64,000 bases of DNA from Geosporobacter ferrireducens (GCF_001750685.1 NZ_CP017269.1:496001-560000), one strand, 5' to 3'; shown: positions 8,738 through 18,467, numbered from the stretch's first letter. Made by a program: numbers and translations. Notes: generated from the letters alone by a model not told the origin.

Positions 8738-10225
8738 CTATAGGGTTACTCCCGTTTTAAAAATTGCTATTTCTCTAAATTGAGACTTTTCATTATTCAC
8801 AAGTTCCCCACTTGCAACTTGTATCACATAAGCTATAAAGGCCTCCAGTACTTTCTGCATCGATTGATCTTCAACAAGGGTTCCAGCATTGAAATCTATC
8901 CAGTTTTTCTTTCTATTATACAGTTCAGAATTTGTAGAGATCTTCATCGTTGGAACAAAGGTACCAAAGGGAGTACCGCGTCCGGTTGTGAATAAAACCA
9001 TATGACATCCTGCTGCCGCTAATGCGGTTGCAGCCACTAAATCATTACCAGGAGCACTTAAAAGATTTAAACCTCTCTTCTTCAGAACTTCTCCATACTT
9101 TAATACATCTACTACTTTAGAATGTCCTGCTTTTTGTGTACATCCCAGTGACTTATCTTCTAATGTGGTAATACCACCTTTTTTATTCCCTGGAGATGGA
9201 TTTTCATATACGGGTTGATTATTCGCTATGAAATAATCTTTAAAATCGTTGATAAGATGAACGATTTTTTCGAAAGTTTCTTCATCCTTCGCCCTTTCCA
9301 TTAATATGGTCTCCGCACCAAACATCTCCGGCACTTCCGTGAGTACACTGGTTCCACCTTGGGCAATTAGGTAATCCGAAAATTCTCCCAAAAGAGGATT
9401 GGCTGTAATCCCAGAAAGGCCATCAGAACCACCACATTTTAATCCTACTTTTAATTCTGACAATGGCACTTCTGTCCGCTTATCATCTTTCATTACTCCA
9501 AATATTTCTTTTAATAGCTTAACACCTGCTTCAATCTCATCTTCTACTTCTTGGGTTATTAAAAATTTAATACGCTGCTCATCTATTGCTCCTAGGAAAT
9601 CCCTAAATTCCGCAACTTGATTATTTTCACATCCTAAACCTAATACTAGAACGCCTCCGCAATTCGGATGTTTTACCAATCCCCGCAAAATCCTTTTTGT
9701 ATTTTCATGATCATCTCCCAATTGAGAGCACCCATAATTATGTTTATAAACCTCAATATGATCTATTGACTGAAGGTCTACTTCCTTCTTAAAAGTATCT
9801 ATGATCATTTGACCGGTTCCATTTACACATCCTACTGTTGGAACAATCCATAACTCATTTCTTATGCCTACACTGCCATCATTCCTCTGATAACCCATGA
9901 ATGTCTTATTGTCTTTAGAAATATCCTTATCTGCCAGTTTCTGCTGAAAAGAATATTCTATTGTTCCGCTTAATCTGGTTTTTGCATTATGAACATGTAC
10001 ATGCTCCCCCGTTTCGATATCCTGTAAGGAATAACCGATGGGCAGCCCATATTTCACAACTGGGTCGTCTTTTTTAATTTTTCTGAGGGCAACCTTGTGC
10101 CCCTTTGGAATATCCTGCTTTATTTCTACTTTTATACCATCGATTTCTATACTTTCACCGGCTTTATAATCTTTAAGTAAAACAAAAACATTATCTTTAT
10201 CATGAATTTTTATATATGTTTTCAT
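8738..10225 (-). CDS. uxaA: Altronate dehydratase UxaA
   Basis: A 495-residue enzyme of the UxaA/GarD family that dehydrates D-altronate to 2-keto-3-deoxygluconate. The start at 10225 is chosen because AAAAGGAG lies 8 bp before it; a longer reading has no such site. The N-terminal SAF-like domain (about 1-95, with HVHVHNAKT) is followed by the catalytic region with GYQRNDGSVGIRN, the metal-binding cysteine and histidine blocks (HNYGCSQLGDDHENT, GLGCENNQ, GLKCGGSDGLSG) and a C-terminal GRGTPFG motif. It is the third gene of uxaB-uxaC-uxaA and completes the galacturonate branch up to KDG. Confidence 0.95.
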   Translation of the reverse strand: MKTYIKIHDKDNVFVLLKDYKAGESIEIDGIKVEIKQDIPKGHKVALRKIKKDDPVVKYGLPIGYSLQDIETGEHVHVHNAKTRLSGTIEYSFQQKLADKDISKDNKTFMGYQRNDGSVGIRNELWIVPTVGCVNGTGQMIIDTFKKEVDLQSIDHIEVYKHNYGCSQLGDDHENTKRILRGLVKHPNCGGVLVLGLGCENNQVAEFRDFLGAIDEQRIKFLITQEVEDEIEAGVKLLKEIFGVMKDDKRTEVPLSELKVGLKCGGSDGLSGITANPLLGEFSDYLIAQGGTSVLTEVPEMFGAETILMERAKDEETFEKIVHLINDFKDYFIANNQPVYENPSPGNKKGGITTLEDKSLGCTQKAGHSKVVDVLKYGEVLKKRGLNLLSAPGNDLVAATALAAAGCHMVLFTTGRGTPFGTFVPTMKISTNSELYNRKKNWIDFNAGTLVEDQSMQKVLEAFIAYVIQVASGELVNNEKSQFREIAIFKTGVTL

Positions 10226-10256
10226 AAAACCACTCCTTTTTACATTCCTGACCCTG

Positions 10257-11669
10257 TTATTGCTTAAAACCAAAATACTGATTTGTATTATGATAACAGA
10301 TATCCTCTACAATTTTTCCCAGCAAATCTAAATCGTCAGGCGCTTCTCCATTTTCAACCCATTCACCGATTAAATTGCATAGTATTCTTCTAAAATATTC
10401 ATGTCTTGTATAGGACAGGAAGCTTCTTGAGTCTGTCAGCATACCCACAAAGCGGCTTAGCAGACCAACATTGGACAGTGCAATCATTTGACGAATCATA
10501 CCGTCTTTTTGATCATTAAACCACCAACCAGATCCAAATTGTATTTTTCCTGGAATTCCGCCTCCTTGGAAAGAGCCGATCATTGTTGCCAATACCTCAT
10601 TGTCTCTTGGATTAAGACAATAAAGAATTGTTTTTGGCAGTTCATCCTCACAATCCAGTGCATTCAAAAAATTAGCCAGGGATTGGGCAAAAATATAGTC
10701 ACCGATCGTATCAAAGCCAGTGTCCGGACCTAACATTTTCAGCATCCTTGTATTTACATTTCGAATGGTTCCGATATGCAGCTGCATAACCCATCCAAGC
10801 TTAGCATATTTTTTTCCCAGAAACAACAGCACTTGTGTTTTATATTTTTTCACTTCTAATTCATTTAGAGATTCACCCGCCAGAGCTTTTTTAAAAATTT
10901 CATTGACCTCTTCTATTGTTCCGGTTTCAAAAACAATAGGATCTAATGCATGGTCGGATGCCCTGCATCCTAAATGATGAAAAAATTCGACTCTCTCCCC
11001 TAATGCTGCTAATAAATTCTCAAAGGTTGTAATCTTTCTTCCTACCACATTTTCCAGCTTTTCAATCCAAACGACAAAGTCTTCTTTATCGATATTTACT
11101 GCTTTGTCTGGACGAAAGGCGGGCAATACCTTTACATCAAAGGTTTCATCTGCCGCAATTTTCTTATGATATTCCAGCGTATCTACAGGATCATCCGTAG
11201 TACAAATCACTTTAACATTTGATCTTTTAATGAGTTCCCGTGCTGTAAACGCTTCTTTTTGAAGCAATTCATTACATTTTTCCCATATTCCTTCTGCCGT
11301 TTGAGGGCTTAGTAATGTATCTATTCCAAAGTATCGTTTTAATTCTAAATGAGTCCAATGGTACAGCGGATTTCCAACAGTATAGGGAACGGTTTCTGCC
11401 CATTTCAAAAACTTTTCTTTATCCTCAGCATCACCGGTAATATACTTTTCATCAATTCCATTGCTTCGCATTGCCTTCCACTTATAGTGGTCTCCCCCTA
11501 ACCAGATTTCTGTAACATTTCTATATCGCTTATTTTCTGCAATTTCTTTAGGATTCAAATGACAGTGATAATCGATAATCGGCATATTTTTAGCATGTTC
11601 ATGATAGAGTTTTACTGCGGTTTCATTGTATAATAAAAAATCTTCATCCATAAATTTTTTCATTTCCAT
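10257..11669 (-). CDS. uxaC: Uronate isomerase UxaC
   Basis: A 470-residue member of the amidohydrolase-like uronate isomerase family. It converts D-glucuronate to fructuronate and D-galacturonate to tagaturonate. The signature DYHCHLNPKEI near residue 33 carries the metal-binding His pair, and the C-terminal FVGMLTDSRSFLSYTRHEYFRRILCN is family-typical. AAGGAG is only 3 bp from the first ATG but 9 bp from the second (11663), so translation may begin two codons later. The gene is 31 bp upstream of uxaA and 69 bp downstream of uxaB. Confidence 0.95.
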   Translation of the reverse strand: MEMKKFMDEDFLLYNETAVKLYHEHAKNMPIIDYHCHLNPKEIAENKRYRNVTEIWLGGDHYKWKAMRSNGIDEKYITGDAEDKEKFLKWAETVPYTVGNPLYHWTHLELKRYFGIDTLLSPQTAEGIWEKCNELLQKEAFTARELIKRSNVKVICTTDDPVDTLEYHKKIAADETFDVKVLPAFRPDKAVNIDKEDFVVWIEKLENVVGRKITTFENLLAALGERVEFFHHLGCRASDHALDPIVFETGTIEEVNEIFKKALAGESLNELEVKKYKTQVLLFLGKKYAKLGWVMQLHIGTIRNVNTRMLKMLGPDTGFDTIGDYIFAQSLANFLNALDCEDELPKTILYCLNPRDNEVLATMIGSFQGGGIPGKIQFGSGWWFNDQKDGMIRQMIALSNVGLLSRFVGMLTDSRSFLSYTRHEYFRRILCNLIGEWVENGEAPDDLDLLGKIVEDICYHNTNQYFGFKQ

Positions 11670-11738
11670 CTTCTCCTTTATATAAAAATGAATTCTTCCC
11701 TTTGAAAAACATTTTTACCGATTCCAATCGCCTCAATA

Positions 11739-13187
11739 TTATCTCACAAAATCTTTCACAGCTTCTTCCATACCCTTTTCCATTATCAATGCTAAATAAT
11801 CGGTTACTTGCTTTTGAAGCCCATCCACTTCATTTAAATCCATTTCCCATACCTTTTCATATGCCAGAACTTGCTCTACAAGCTTTTCCAATCCTAATCT
11901 GCTTCCATCATAGGCTGACCACAAATTTTTATATAGCTCTAAAATTTCGGCATCATCTTTCAGTTCAATCGCTGTACCGGCTCTGTCTCCCCGATAAAAA
12001 CCAATCAAAGCGGCAAGGGAAAATACCAGCCGGCTTGGCAGCAGGTTTTTACTTTCTTTATACTGCAGAATAGAAGGTAAAACTCTTGTTTTAAACTTTG
12101 ACATAGCGTTTAATGATATGCTCATCAAATAGTGCTTTATGAATGGATTTTTAAAACGATCAATTACTGCACCTGCAAAATTTACTAATTCTTCTTTTGA
12201 TAATTCCAGGGTAGGGATAATTTCCTCGAAGATAGTATCTTTGACAAATTTGCCAACTACAGGATCTTCTATCGCTTCACGTACTGTATCTTTGCCATAC
12301 AGATATGCAACCGGCACCATAGAAGTATGCGCACCATTTAAAATTCTTACCTTTCTTGTTCTATACGGCGTTAAGTCTTCTACAAATAATACATCTAATC
12401 CAGCTTGATCTGCCGGAAATTCGTCCTTTACCCACTGCGGTCCTTCAATTACCCATAGATGAAAAGGCTCTGCCTCTACCACCATATTATCTTCATATCT
12501 TAATTCTTTTCTGATCTCCTCAATTTTTTCCTTCGGATATCCCGGTACAATCCGGTCTACAAGGCTGTTGCAGAAAGTGTTTGCAGCATGTATCCAGTTT
12601 ATGAAGCTATCTTCGAGATTCCAAAGCTTTGCATATTTGAGAATGATTTCTTTTAATTTTACTCCATTCTTATCAATAAGTTCACAAGGAATAAAAATCA
12701 GACCTTTTGTTTGATCTCCATTAAAAGCTTTATACCTTTGATATAAAAAAGCAGTTAGCTTTGCCGGGAAACTGTTTTGCGGCCGATCTTCCAGTTTATC
12801 ATTTTCATCAAATGAAATTCCTGCTTCTGTAGTATTAGAAACAACAAATCTTAGTTCCGGATTCTTTGCAGTCTGTAAATATTCATCAAATTGCACATAG
12901 GGATTAATGGTTCTGCTAATTACATCAATAATACTATGTTCACTAACTACTTCTCCATTTTTTATACCATTTAGATACAAGGTATATAACCCATTTTGTT
13001 CCTCTAGTTTTTCAACCATTCCCTCCTTTAGGGGTTGTACTACCACTACACTTCCATTAAAACCAGCTTCGTGATTGATTTTAAAAACCATCCAGTCAAC
13101 AAAAGCTCTCAGGAAATTTCCCTCCCCAATCTGTAATATCTTCTCTGGATATCTTTTCTTTTCATGGGTTTCTTGAATTTTTTTCAT
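11739..13187 (-). CDS. uxaB: Tagaturonate reductase UxaB
   Basis: A 482-residue NAD-dependent polyol/mannitol dehydrogenase-family enzyme that reduces D-tagaturonate to D-altronate. It starts with the family block [18 protein letters not shown], a dinucleotide-binding region. The central [19 protein letters not shown] contains the conserved Lys-x9-Asn-x2-His pattern expected for catalysis. It is the first gene of the uxaBCA operon, transcribed from a promoter region that contains the operator-like sequence shared with the adjacent LacI gene. Confidence 0.94.
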   Translation of the reverse strand: MKKIQETHEKKRYPEKILQIGEGNFLRAFVDWMVFKINHEAGFNGSVVVVQPLKEGMVEKLEEQNGLYTLYLNGIKNGEVVSEHSIIDVISRTINPYVQFDEYLQTAKNPELRFVVSNTTEAGISFDENDKLEDRPQNSFPAKLTAFLYQRYKAFNGDQTKGLIFIPCELIDKNGVKLKEIILKYAKLWNLEDSFINWIHAANTFCNSLVDRIVPGYPKEKIEEIRKELRYEDNMVVEAEPFHLWVIEGPQWVKDEFPADQAGLDVLFVEDLTPYRTRKVRILNGAHTSMVPVAYLYGKDTVREAIEDPVVGKFVKDTIFEEIIPTLELSKEELVNFAGAVIDRFKNPFIKHYLMSISLNAMSKFKTRVLPSILQYKESKNLLPSRLVFSLAALIGFYRGDRAGTAIELKDDAEILELYKNLWSAYDGSRLGLEKLVEQVLAYEKVWEMDLNEVDGLQKQVTDYLALIMEKGMEEAVKDFVR

Positions 13188-13210
13188 ACATATTTCCTCC
13201 TTTTATATTT

Positions 13211-13227
13211 TTGTTAACGTGTGCATT
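13211..13227 (-). promoter_or_regulatory. Operator-like site upstream of uxaB
   Basis: TTGTTAACGTGTGCATT occurs here and, in opposite orientation, at 14363-14379 upstream of the LacI-family gene. It is an imperfect palindrome with a central CG, as LacI-family operators usually are. It lies 24 bp before the uxaB start. It also resembles a catabolite-responsive (cre) site, so CcpA binding is an alternative. Confidence 0.7.
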
Positions 13228-13328
13228 GATTTTTAAAGGTTAACTCATCGGCCGTTGCACCATGAGTTATTGTTTCATCTATCTTATGCCTTTTATACAA
13301 CTTTCGGCATACTTTAATATCTTACAGA

Positions 13329-14333
13329 TTAACTGTCTATTTTCTTGACGGACTCCCTAATCTGAAGTTCCGTATGAAAATATAGGAGCTGCTGGGGTAT
13401 TTCTTTTTCCTTAATTATTTTTAATAGCTTCCTTGCCCCTTCTTTGCTGATTTCTTCAATGGGTCTTTTAACGGTTGTTAATGCAGGGGTTAAAAATGAC
13501 GAGAATATATTGTCATCAAAACCTAATAAGGATATATCGCCTGGTATACTTAATCCTTGTTCTGTAATCGCTTTCATTGCACCTACTGCCATGTCATCAT
13601 TGGAGCAAAATACTGCTGTCGGAATGATAGAGAGCTGTAAGAGTTTTTTCATTGCCTTATATCCGCTTTCCAAGTCATATTTCCCCTCCACAAAATAATC
13701 TTTGTTGATAGGAATATCATGATCAATTAAGGCCTGTAGAAAGCCATCCTTTCTTTCCTGTGCAGATTTAAATCCTTTTTTTCCTTCGATAATAGCGATT
13801 TCCCGGTGTCCTTGCTGTATAAGATAGGTTATCGCTGTGCGGGCACCTTTTCGATCGTCGGAAAGAATATTCACAATGGGGGCGCCTTCAATTTCTCTGT
13901 TTAATACGACCAAAGGGATGTTTTTTTCCAATGCATTATATATGAAAAAATCATCCTTCGTACTCTGACTCATCACAATGATGCCATCGAAATGCTTTTT
14001 GTTTATGGCATTAAAATCAGTACAATCATCAATTCCGCTCACAACTAGGTTAAATTCTTTGTGAAGAATAAAATTGACACCTCTTACCACCTCATAAAAG
14101 AAACTTGAAGAGGTACCTTCATTGATGGTTGAAAAGAAAAGTCCAATGTTATAAGATCTGTCTAAAACAAGACTTTTCGCATTGTAATTAGGCGTATAAT
14201 TCAGTTCTTTTGCCAGTGCTTTTATTTTTTCTTTTGTATCCTGGCGAATGAGAGGACTATCATTTAGTGCTCTGGAAACGGTTGTATGAGATACGCCGAG
14301 AATCTTCGCAATATCTTTTATTGTAACACTCAT
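13329..14333 (-). CDS. LacI-family regulator, probable hexuronate repressor
   Basis: A 334-residue LacI/GalR-type transcription factor. The N-terminal helix-turn-helix (VTIKDIAKILGVSHTTVSRALN, residues 3-24) is followed by the hinge and a periplasmic-binding-protein-like effector domain (about 60-330) with the usual VCSNDDMAVGA-like region (FCSNDDMAVGAM). It sits upstream of uxaB on the same strand. Identical 17-bp sites before uxaB and before this gene suggest that it represses the uxa operon and itself, with a uronate-pathway intermediate as inducer. The function resembles KdgR or ExuR of other Firmicutes; orthology is not established. Confidence 0.9.
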   Translation of the reverse strand: MSVTIKDIAKILGVSHTTVSRALNDSPLIRQDTKEKIKALAKELNYTPNYNAKSLVLDRSYNIGLFFSTINEGTSSSFFYEVVRGVNFILHKEFNLVVSGIDDCTDFNAINKKHFDGIIVMSQSTKDDFFIYNALEKNIPLVVLNREIEGAPIVNILSDDRKGARTAITYLIQQGHREIAIIEGKKGFKSAQERKDGFLQALIDHDIPINKDYFVEGKYDLESGYKAMKKLLQLSIIPTAVFCSNDDMAVGAMKAITEQGLSIPGDISLLGFDDNIFSSFLTPALTTVKRPIEEISKEGARKLLKIIKEKEIPQQLLYFHTELQIRESVKKIDS

Positions 14334-14362
14334 TCTACCACCTCAATGTTATCATAACATAT

Positions 14363-14379
14363 AATGCACACGTTAACAA
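14363..14379 (+). promoter_or_regulatory. Operator-like site upstream of the LacI-family gene
   Basis: AATGCACACGTTAACAA is the exact reverse complement of the site at 13211-13227. It lies 30 bp before the regulator start, where it could mediate autoregulation. It touches the long palindrome that begins at 14378. Confidence 0.7.
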
Positions 14380-14429
14380 GTAATTAATAGGGATAGATCA
14401 TTTAAATGATCTATCCCTATTAATTACTT
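14378..14429. terminator. Perfect 52-bp palindrome, likely bidirectional terminator
   Basis: Two 26-base arms (14378-14403 and 14404-14429) are perfectly complementary with no spacer. The palindrome overlaps the last two codons of the interrupted ATPase gene and ends at the LacI-gene operator. It probably terminates transcription coming from the ATPase side. No clean T run follows, so another role, such as protein binding, is possible. Confidence 0.7.
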
Positions 14430-15236
14430 TTCTATTTTTTCATAGCTTAGTATCTTTTCAGTTATTTTTTTTCTGATTTCGTCGATCATATGGAACTTCA
14501 TATAGGGTACATAAAAAGTTTCCAATACATCGTGCTCCCGTTTAGCTTTATAGATATTGGCTAGTCCCGCAGACATAAGCCGTTCAAATAAGATTTCATC
14601 TTCCTTTATTTTATCTTCATTTTCTTCAACAACCTTTGAATTCAAATAATTCTCCAGATCAACTTGCCGCTGGTTATTTTTTTCATATTTTTTACTGCTG
14701 GTTATTGCAATTTTCAATTCAGGAATTACAAGCGTTTCTATATTATTCTCCTCCATAGGCTCATGATATACTTCTGCAAATAATCCTTTTTTCACTGCGT
14801 CGTCAAGAATATTTTCCATGATTAGGGATTTGCCTCTGATGTATCTTCCGTTGATATATACAACCTTCTCAATCCCGTCGATAATCGTTTCATAATAATC
14901 AACAATTCCTTTTGGAGAAAAGGCGCTGCCAAACAGATGCCTTGGCTTTATGGTTTTCAGCGCATAGGGAATACCGCCAAATATTTCAGCCTTCAGTCTT
15001 GCTGACGCAAAGTTGTACTTTCCTTTATCCAAGGCCTCTTCATATATCACTTCTAAATCATCTCTTATGGATTTTGCTGCTGCAAAAAACCGATAGGCAC
15101 GTTTGAATAAATTAGTGATTCTTGCAGTGGTTTCAATGATCTTTTCTTTATTACTTAGAATTCCTTCTTCATTCCAAAACTCTCCGAAATTGATAATCTG
15201 ATCTACAGCTCCCGGGTACTTAGGATCCACTACATG
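14424..15236 (-). pseudogene. Interrupted P-loop ATPase gene, 3' part
   Basis: This is the C-terminal three quarters of an ATPase whose first 94 codons are at 21622-21904. Reading in from the insertion, codons for HVVDPKYPGAVDQIINFG follow directly on the point where the other part stops. A GTG at 15230 could start a free 268-residue fragment, but no ribosome binding site precedes it. Residues about 125-165 repeat the layout of the N-terminal part: a Walker-A-like GRYIRGKS, then LVIPELKIAITSS matching VVPALKVAIIDGT. The intact protein is therefore a tandem duplication. The family resembles the one catalogued as PRK06851, of unknown function. Confidence 0.85.
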
Positions 15237-15249
15237 GGGTGCGGTCCCC
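15230..15249 (-). other. Left recombination junction (att site) of the inserted element
   Basis: On the plus strand this reads CTACATGGGGTGCGGTCCCC. The right junction at 21616-21634 reads CTACCTGGGGCGCTGTACC, matching at 15 of 19 positions with a shared TGGGG core. The crossover must lie in or beside that core, because joining the outer halves restores the ATPase reading frame exactly. On the element side the ATPase frame meets a stop codon (TAG) within three codons. Confidence 0.8.
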
Positions 15250-15365
15250 TAAACACATAAGACCGATCTGCCTCCCCTTTTATCTGTCCAATCCACCGGC
15301 TTCTCAAAAACAGCTAATACCCCGCTACTTTCCTCATCTATATCTATAAACGCTATTTGTAAACC

Positions 15366-15959
15366 CTACCTAAAAAACAAATGGATTCCAAAAGCAATCA
15401 ATACAATACCTACAGTATAATCCATTATTCTCAAGACTTTTTCGTTAACGAATTTCTTTATATATTGTCCGGTAAAACTTACGCTTCCTAAAAATAAAAC
15501 TGTAGCCGTCAAGCATCCAGCTGCATATAAAATAATATTCTGCATACCTATAAGTTTACCTCCGGCTATGAGAGAACCAAAAGTTCCAGACCAAAAAATA
15601 ATCGTAAGCGGATTGAGCGCGGTTAACTTTAATCCATAAAAAAAGCTATTTTCAATATTTCCGCTTTCGGCAGCAATGCTCTTTTTATTGGCATTTTTAA
15701 TATAATTTATACCAAAATAAATAAGTACGAACATTCCCAACATACTGATGATTCGATGAAGATATTGTATTTTTATCAAGGCAGATATAGCGGTAAAAGA
15801 AATGCCGATGTAAAATGCATCTACTAATGTTACAGCAGAAGTCATCTTTAAAGCCTCCGCAAAACCTTGCTTTATCGCTTTGTGCAAAACAGCAAAAAAA
15901 ACTGGTCCTACCGACAACTGAAGTGTAAGTCCCAGCAAGAAACCCTGCAGAAAAATCAT
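15366..15959 (-). CDS. LysE-family amino acid exporter
   Basis: A 197-residue membrane protein with about six membrane segments. The LysE/RhtB family pattern is clear: GFLLGLTLQLSVGPVFFAVLHKAIKQGF at the N-terminus and LTALNPLTIIFWSGTFGS in the middle. Such proteins export amino acids or similar small molecules. The gene follows an Lrp/AsnC regulator by 13 bp on the same strand, a common pairing in which the regulator senses the exported amino acid. Both lie inside the recombinase element. The substrate cannot be told from sequence. Confidence 0.9.
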   Translation of the reverse strand: MIFLQGFLLGLTLQLSVGPVFFAVLHKAIKQGFAEALKMTSAVTLVDAFYIGISFTAISALIKIQYLHRIISMLGMFVLIYFGINYIKNANKKSIAAESGNIENSFFYGLKLTALNPLTIIFWSGTFGSLIAGGKLIGMQNIILYAAGCLTATVLFLGSVSFTGQYIKKFVNEKVLRIMDYTVGIVLIAFGIHLFFR

Positions 15960-15972
15960 TAGCTACTCCCCC

Positions 15973-16413
15973 TTAAAAATTCACTTCTTCTTTTATACTT
16001 GAAAGGCTGATAATCGTATTTGTTTTATAGACGCCTTTAATTCTCTTTAGCCGTTGCGTAATAAACTCTTCCAGCGCTTTGGTATCCTTTTCTACAACTT
16101 TCAGTATGTAGTCATATTCACCTGCCAGGTGGTGGCATTCTAATACCGTATTATACTGCTTAATAGACTTTCTAAAGGCTTCTATGTACTCCGTCTTCTC
16201 TATGTTAACGAAAATAAATGCCATCAGCTTGTAACCTAGCTTTTCTCTATTTAATTTTATTGTATATTTTTCAATAATGCCCGACTCATCCAGCTTTCTA
16301 ATTCTCTCTGACACTGCCGGTATGGAAAGATTGACCTTCCTGCTGATTTCAGATACCTGTATCCTTGCATTTTCCTTCAACTGTTGTAGAATTCCATAAT
16401 CAATATCATCCAT
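15973..16413 (-). CDS. Lrp/AsnC-family transcriptional regulator
   Basis: A 146-residue regulator with an N-terminal winged helix-turn-helix (ILQQLKENARIQVSEISRKV, then SIPAVSERIRKLDESGII) and a C-terminal RAM effector domain (about 65-140, with CHHLAGEYDYILKV). It probably forms dimers or octamers and responds to an amino acid. It is the first gene of the two-gene operon with the LysE-type exporter, which it likely controls. Confidence 0.92.
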   Translation of the reverse strand: MDDIDYGILQQLKENARIQVSEISRKVNLSIPAVSERIRKLDESGIIEKYTIKLNREKLGYKLMAFIFVNIEKTEYIEAFRKSIKQYNTVLECHHLAGEYDYILKVVEKDTKALEEFITQRLKRIKGVYKTNTIISLSSIKEEVNF

Positions 16414-16551
16414 TCCCCTACACCATCCTTTTTATAAATAATTTATTAGATATTATGATATTACATAAATTTTGTAAATACTTTATCTGATTTTATTAAA
16501 ATTTTTAATTTTTTTCATTATTTTCATTATTTTTTTAATATGAATTGTTAT

Positions 16552-16594
16552 AAAAATATCCACCGCGATACTTATCTCTGTATCTTGGTGGATA
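16552..16594 (-). terminator. Terminator after the serine recombinase gene
   Basis: A stem formed by 16557-16571 and 16580-16594 with one 2-nt internal mismatch (TATCCACC..GATAC) is followed on the minus strand by a T run. It lies about 75 bp past the recombinase stop. Confidence 0.75.
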
Positions 16595-16667
16595 GCAATA
16601 TATAATATCCCTAGTTTTCTTCAATCATTTCTAATAAAATACTCTTCAGTCTTGAGATTTTAGCTCT

Positions 16668-18230
16668 TTAGAAATTCCAATAAATAATTATTTTTTTCTC
16701 GCTGCTACTATCCGTTTCCCCAATTTCAACATAGTCTATGAATGTATTGACCATTGCAGGGGTTAATTTATTAAAACCTTTATATTTTCGGATAATTTCT
16801 ATCCACTTTTCGGTATTATTGAGTTGGTCTTTGATATCGGTCATTGCTTTCTCTATAGATTTCTTTCGTTTCATTAGTCCTTCCTTATCCTGTATAAATC
16901 TATCATTTAGCTCGTAAAACTGAATAGGTGTAATCATGTCATTGGCCTTATCGGTGTACAGACTTTTCATAATATTATCTTTTTCTCTTATCTGTTTTTC
17001 AACTGCAAAAAGCTCCTTCTCTAAAGTGCCTATCCTTCTGCAGAATAAGTCATTCTGTTTTAGCCGATCTATTAAGGTGTCAGAATTTGTCATCGAAAAA
17101 TATCTTCTGATTTTATCGCCTATAATCTCCTCCAGCTTATCCAATTGAATGCTGTGACTAGTACATAACCTGCTTGCAGGTGCCCGGGCATAGAGCTTGC
17201 ATCGCAAATAAGCATAATCCTTGCCACTTCTAACCTTATTCATGCTGCTCTTACAATCCAAGCACTTTATCTTTCCGGCAAAAATGTGGGTTTTCCCCTC
17301 TCCTGAACTTCTTATATTGTTATTAAGTCTTTTCTGTACTGCATAAAAGAGATCCTGTTCAATGATCGGCTCATGGGTATTCTTTGCTACAATCCACTCA
17401 TCTTTTGGCTTATTTAGGATTACGTCCAATTTATAGTTTACTTTTTCTCGTTTTCCTTGAACCATATGTCCTATATGTGTCTCATCCCGAAGCATCCGCC
17501 TGATCGTAGTTTTGTTCCATAATCCGTAAGAATCAGTTTGAGAAGGATTTTTATACTTTAATCCCCTTTCCTGTTTATATTTTGTTGGATTTGGGATGCC
17601 TTTTTCATTCAGCATATAGACGATTTTTTGCGTACCATAGCCTTCCAAATACCATTGAAAGATTGCCCTTACCACGATTGCTGCTTCTTCATCGATTACA
17701 AATTTGTTCTTATCCTGTTTATCTTTCATATATCCAAAGGGTGCAAAGGAACCAATAAACTTACCGTCTTCTCTCTTAACTTTAAAAGTAGCCCTAACGG
17801 CTTCGCTGATATCATCACAATACCATTCATTTACTAAGCTATTGATTTGCCTTGCTTTTTTATTTCCTCTGTCTTTTGTGTCCACATTGTCTGTTATGCT
17901 GACGAATCGAATACCCCATTCAGGGAACTTTCGGTGCAGATACTTTTCAACCATTTCAAGGTCCCTTGTAAACCTTGACTGATGCTTACACAACACAATA
18001 TCAAATTTCTTTTGCTCTGCATCTACTATCATTTGATTAAACTCTGGTCGTTTTTCATCCATTCCCGAATAATCGTCATCACTGTAAATCTTGTAAATAT
18101 CCCAATTTTTTTCAATGGCATACTTTGTCAATAGGTTTTTCTGATTCTGAATACTTTCACTTTCATCATATGCATTGACTTTATCTTTATCTTCATCACT
18201 AAGTCTGCAATAGATTGCAACCTTGTCCAT
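16668..18230 (-). CDS. Large serine recombinase
   Basis: A 520-residue site-specific recombinase. The N-terminal resolvase domain (about 1-145) starts with VAIYCRLS, placing the nucleophile at S11, and has the conserved Arg cluster in LCKHQSRFTRDL. The recombinase domain (about 160-290) contains FGYMKDKQDKNKFVIDEEA. A zinc ribbon follows (CLDCKSSMN through CTS), and then a coiled-coil region of about 380-460. This is the architecture of integrase-type serine recombinases that join attP and attB in one direction. It lies inside the element that splits the ATPase gene and is the obvious catalyst for that event. Confidence 0.95.
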   Translation of the reverse strand: MDKVAIYCRLSDEDKDKVNAYDESESIQNQKNLLTKYAIEKNWDIYKIYSDDDYSGMDEKRPEFNQMIVDAEQKKFDIVLCKHQSRFTRDLEMVEKYLHRKFPEWGIRFVSITDNVDTKDRGNKKARQINSLVNEWYCDDISEAVRATFKVKREDGKFIGSFAPFGYMKDKQDKNKFVIDEEAAIVVRAIFQWYLEGYGTQKIVYMLNEKGIPNPTKYKQERGLKYKNPSQTDSYGLWNKTTIRRMLRDETHIGHMVQGKREKVNYKLDVILNKPKDEWIVAKNTHEPIIEQDLFYAVQKRLNNNIRSSGEGKTHIFAGKIKCLDCKSSMNKVRSGKDYAYLRCKLYARAPASRLCTSHSIQLDKLEEIIGDKIRRYFSMTNSDTLIDRLKQNDLFCRRIGTLEKELFAVEKQIREKDNIMKSLYTDKANDMITPIQFYELNDRFIQDKEGLMKRKKSIEKAMTDIKDQLNNTEKWIEIIRKYKGFNKLTPAMVNTFIDYVEIGETDSSSEKKIIIYWNF

Positions 18231-18291
18231 GAATCCCTATCTCCTTTATTCTGTCAGTTTCTAATATAAGGTTTTTATACCCTGCCAAATG

Positions 18292-18417
18292 CTAAACTTG
18301 CAGGTCTTCATATGCTGTGATCAGTCTTATCAGTAAATTCTCTATCTCTGCAATTCTTTCTTCTTCTGATTCAAACTGAAATACTTCTTCTATTACAATT
18401 TTTATGGACAAATTCAT
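18292..18417 (-). CDS. Small acidic ORF upstream of the recombinase
   Basis: A 41-codon ORF (MNLSIKIVIEEVF.. to ..AYEDLQV) lies 61 bp upstream of the recombinase on the same strand. GGGGG directly abuts the ATG, so a TTG two codons later has better spacing. The product is acidic and predicted helical (ESEEERIAEIENLLIRL). I do not recognise a family. Its place beside the recombinase makes a recombination directionality factor or other accessory protein conceivable, but that is speculation. It could also be non-coding. Confidence 0.4.
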   Translation of the reverse strand: MNLSIKIVIEEVFQFESEEERIAEIENLLIRLITAYEDLQV

Positions 18418-18467
18418 CCCCCTAATTATTTTTATGTCGAGGTAAATTTGTCCTATGCCCAGATACC

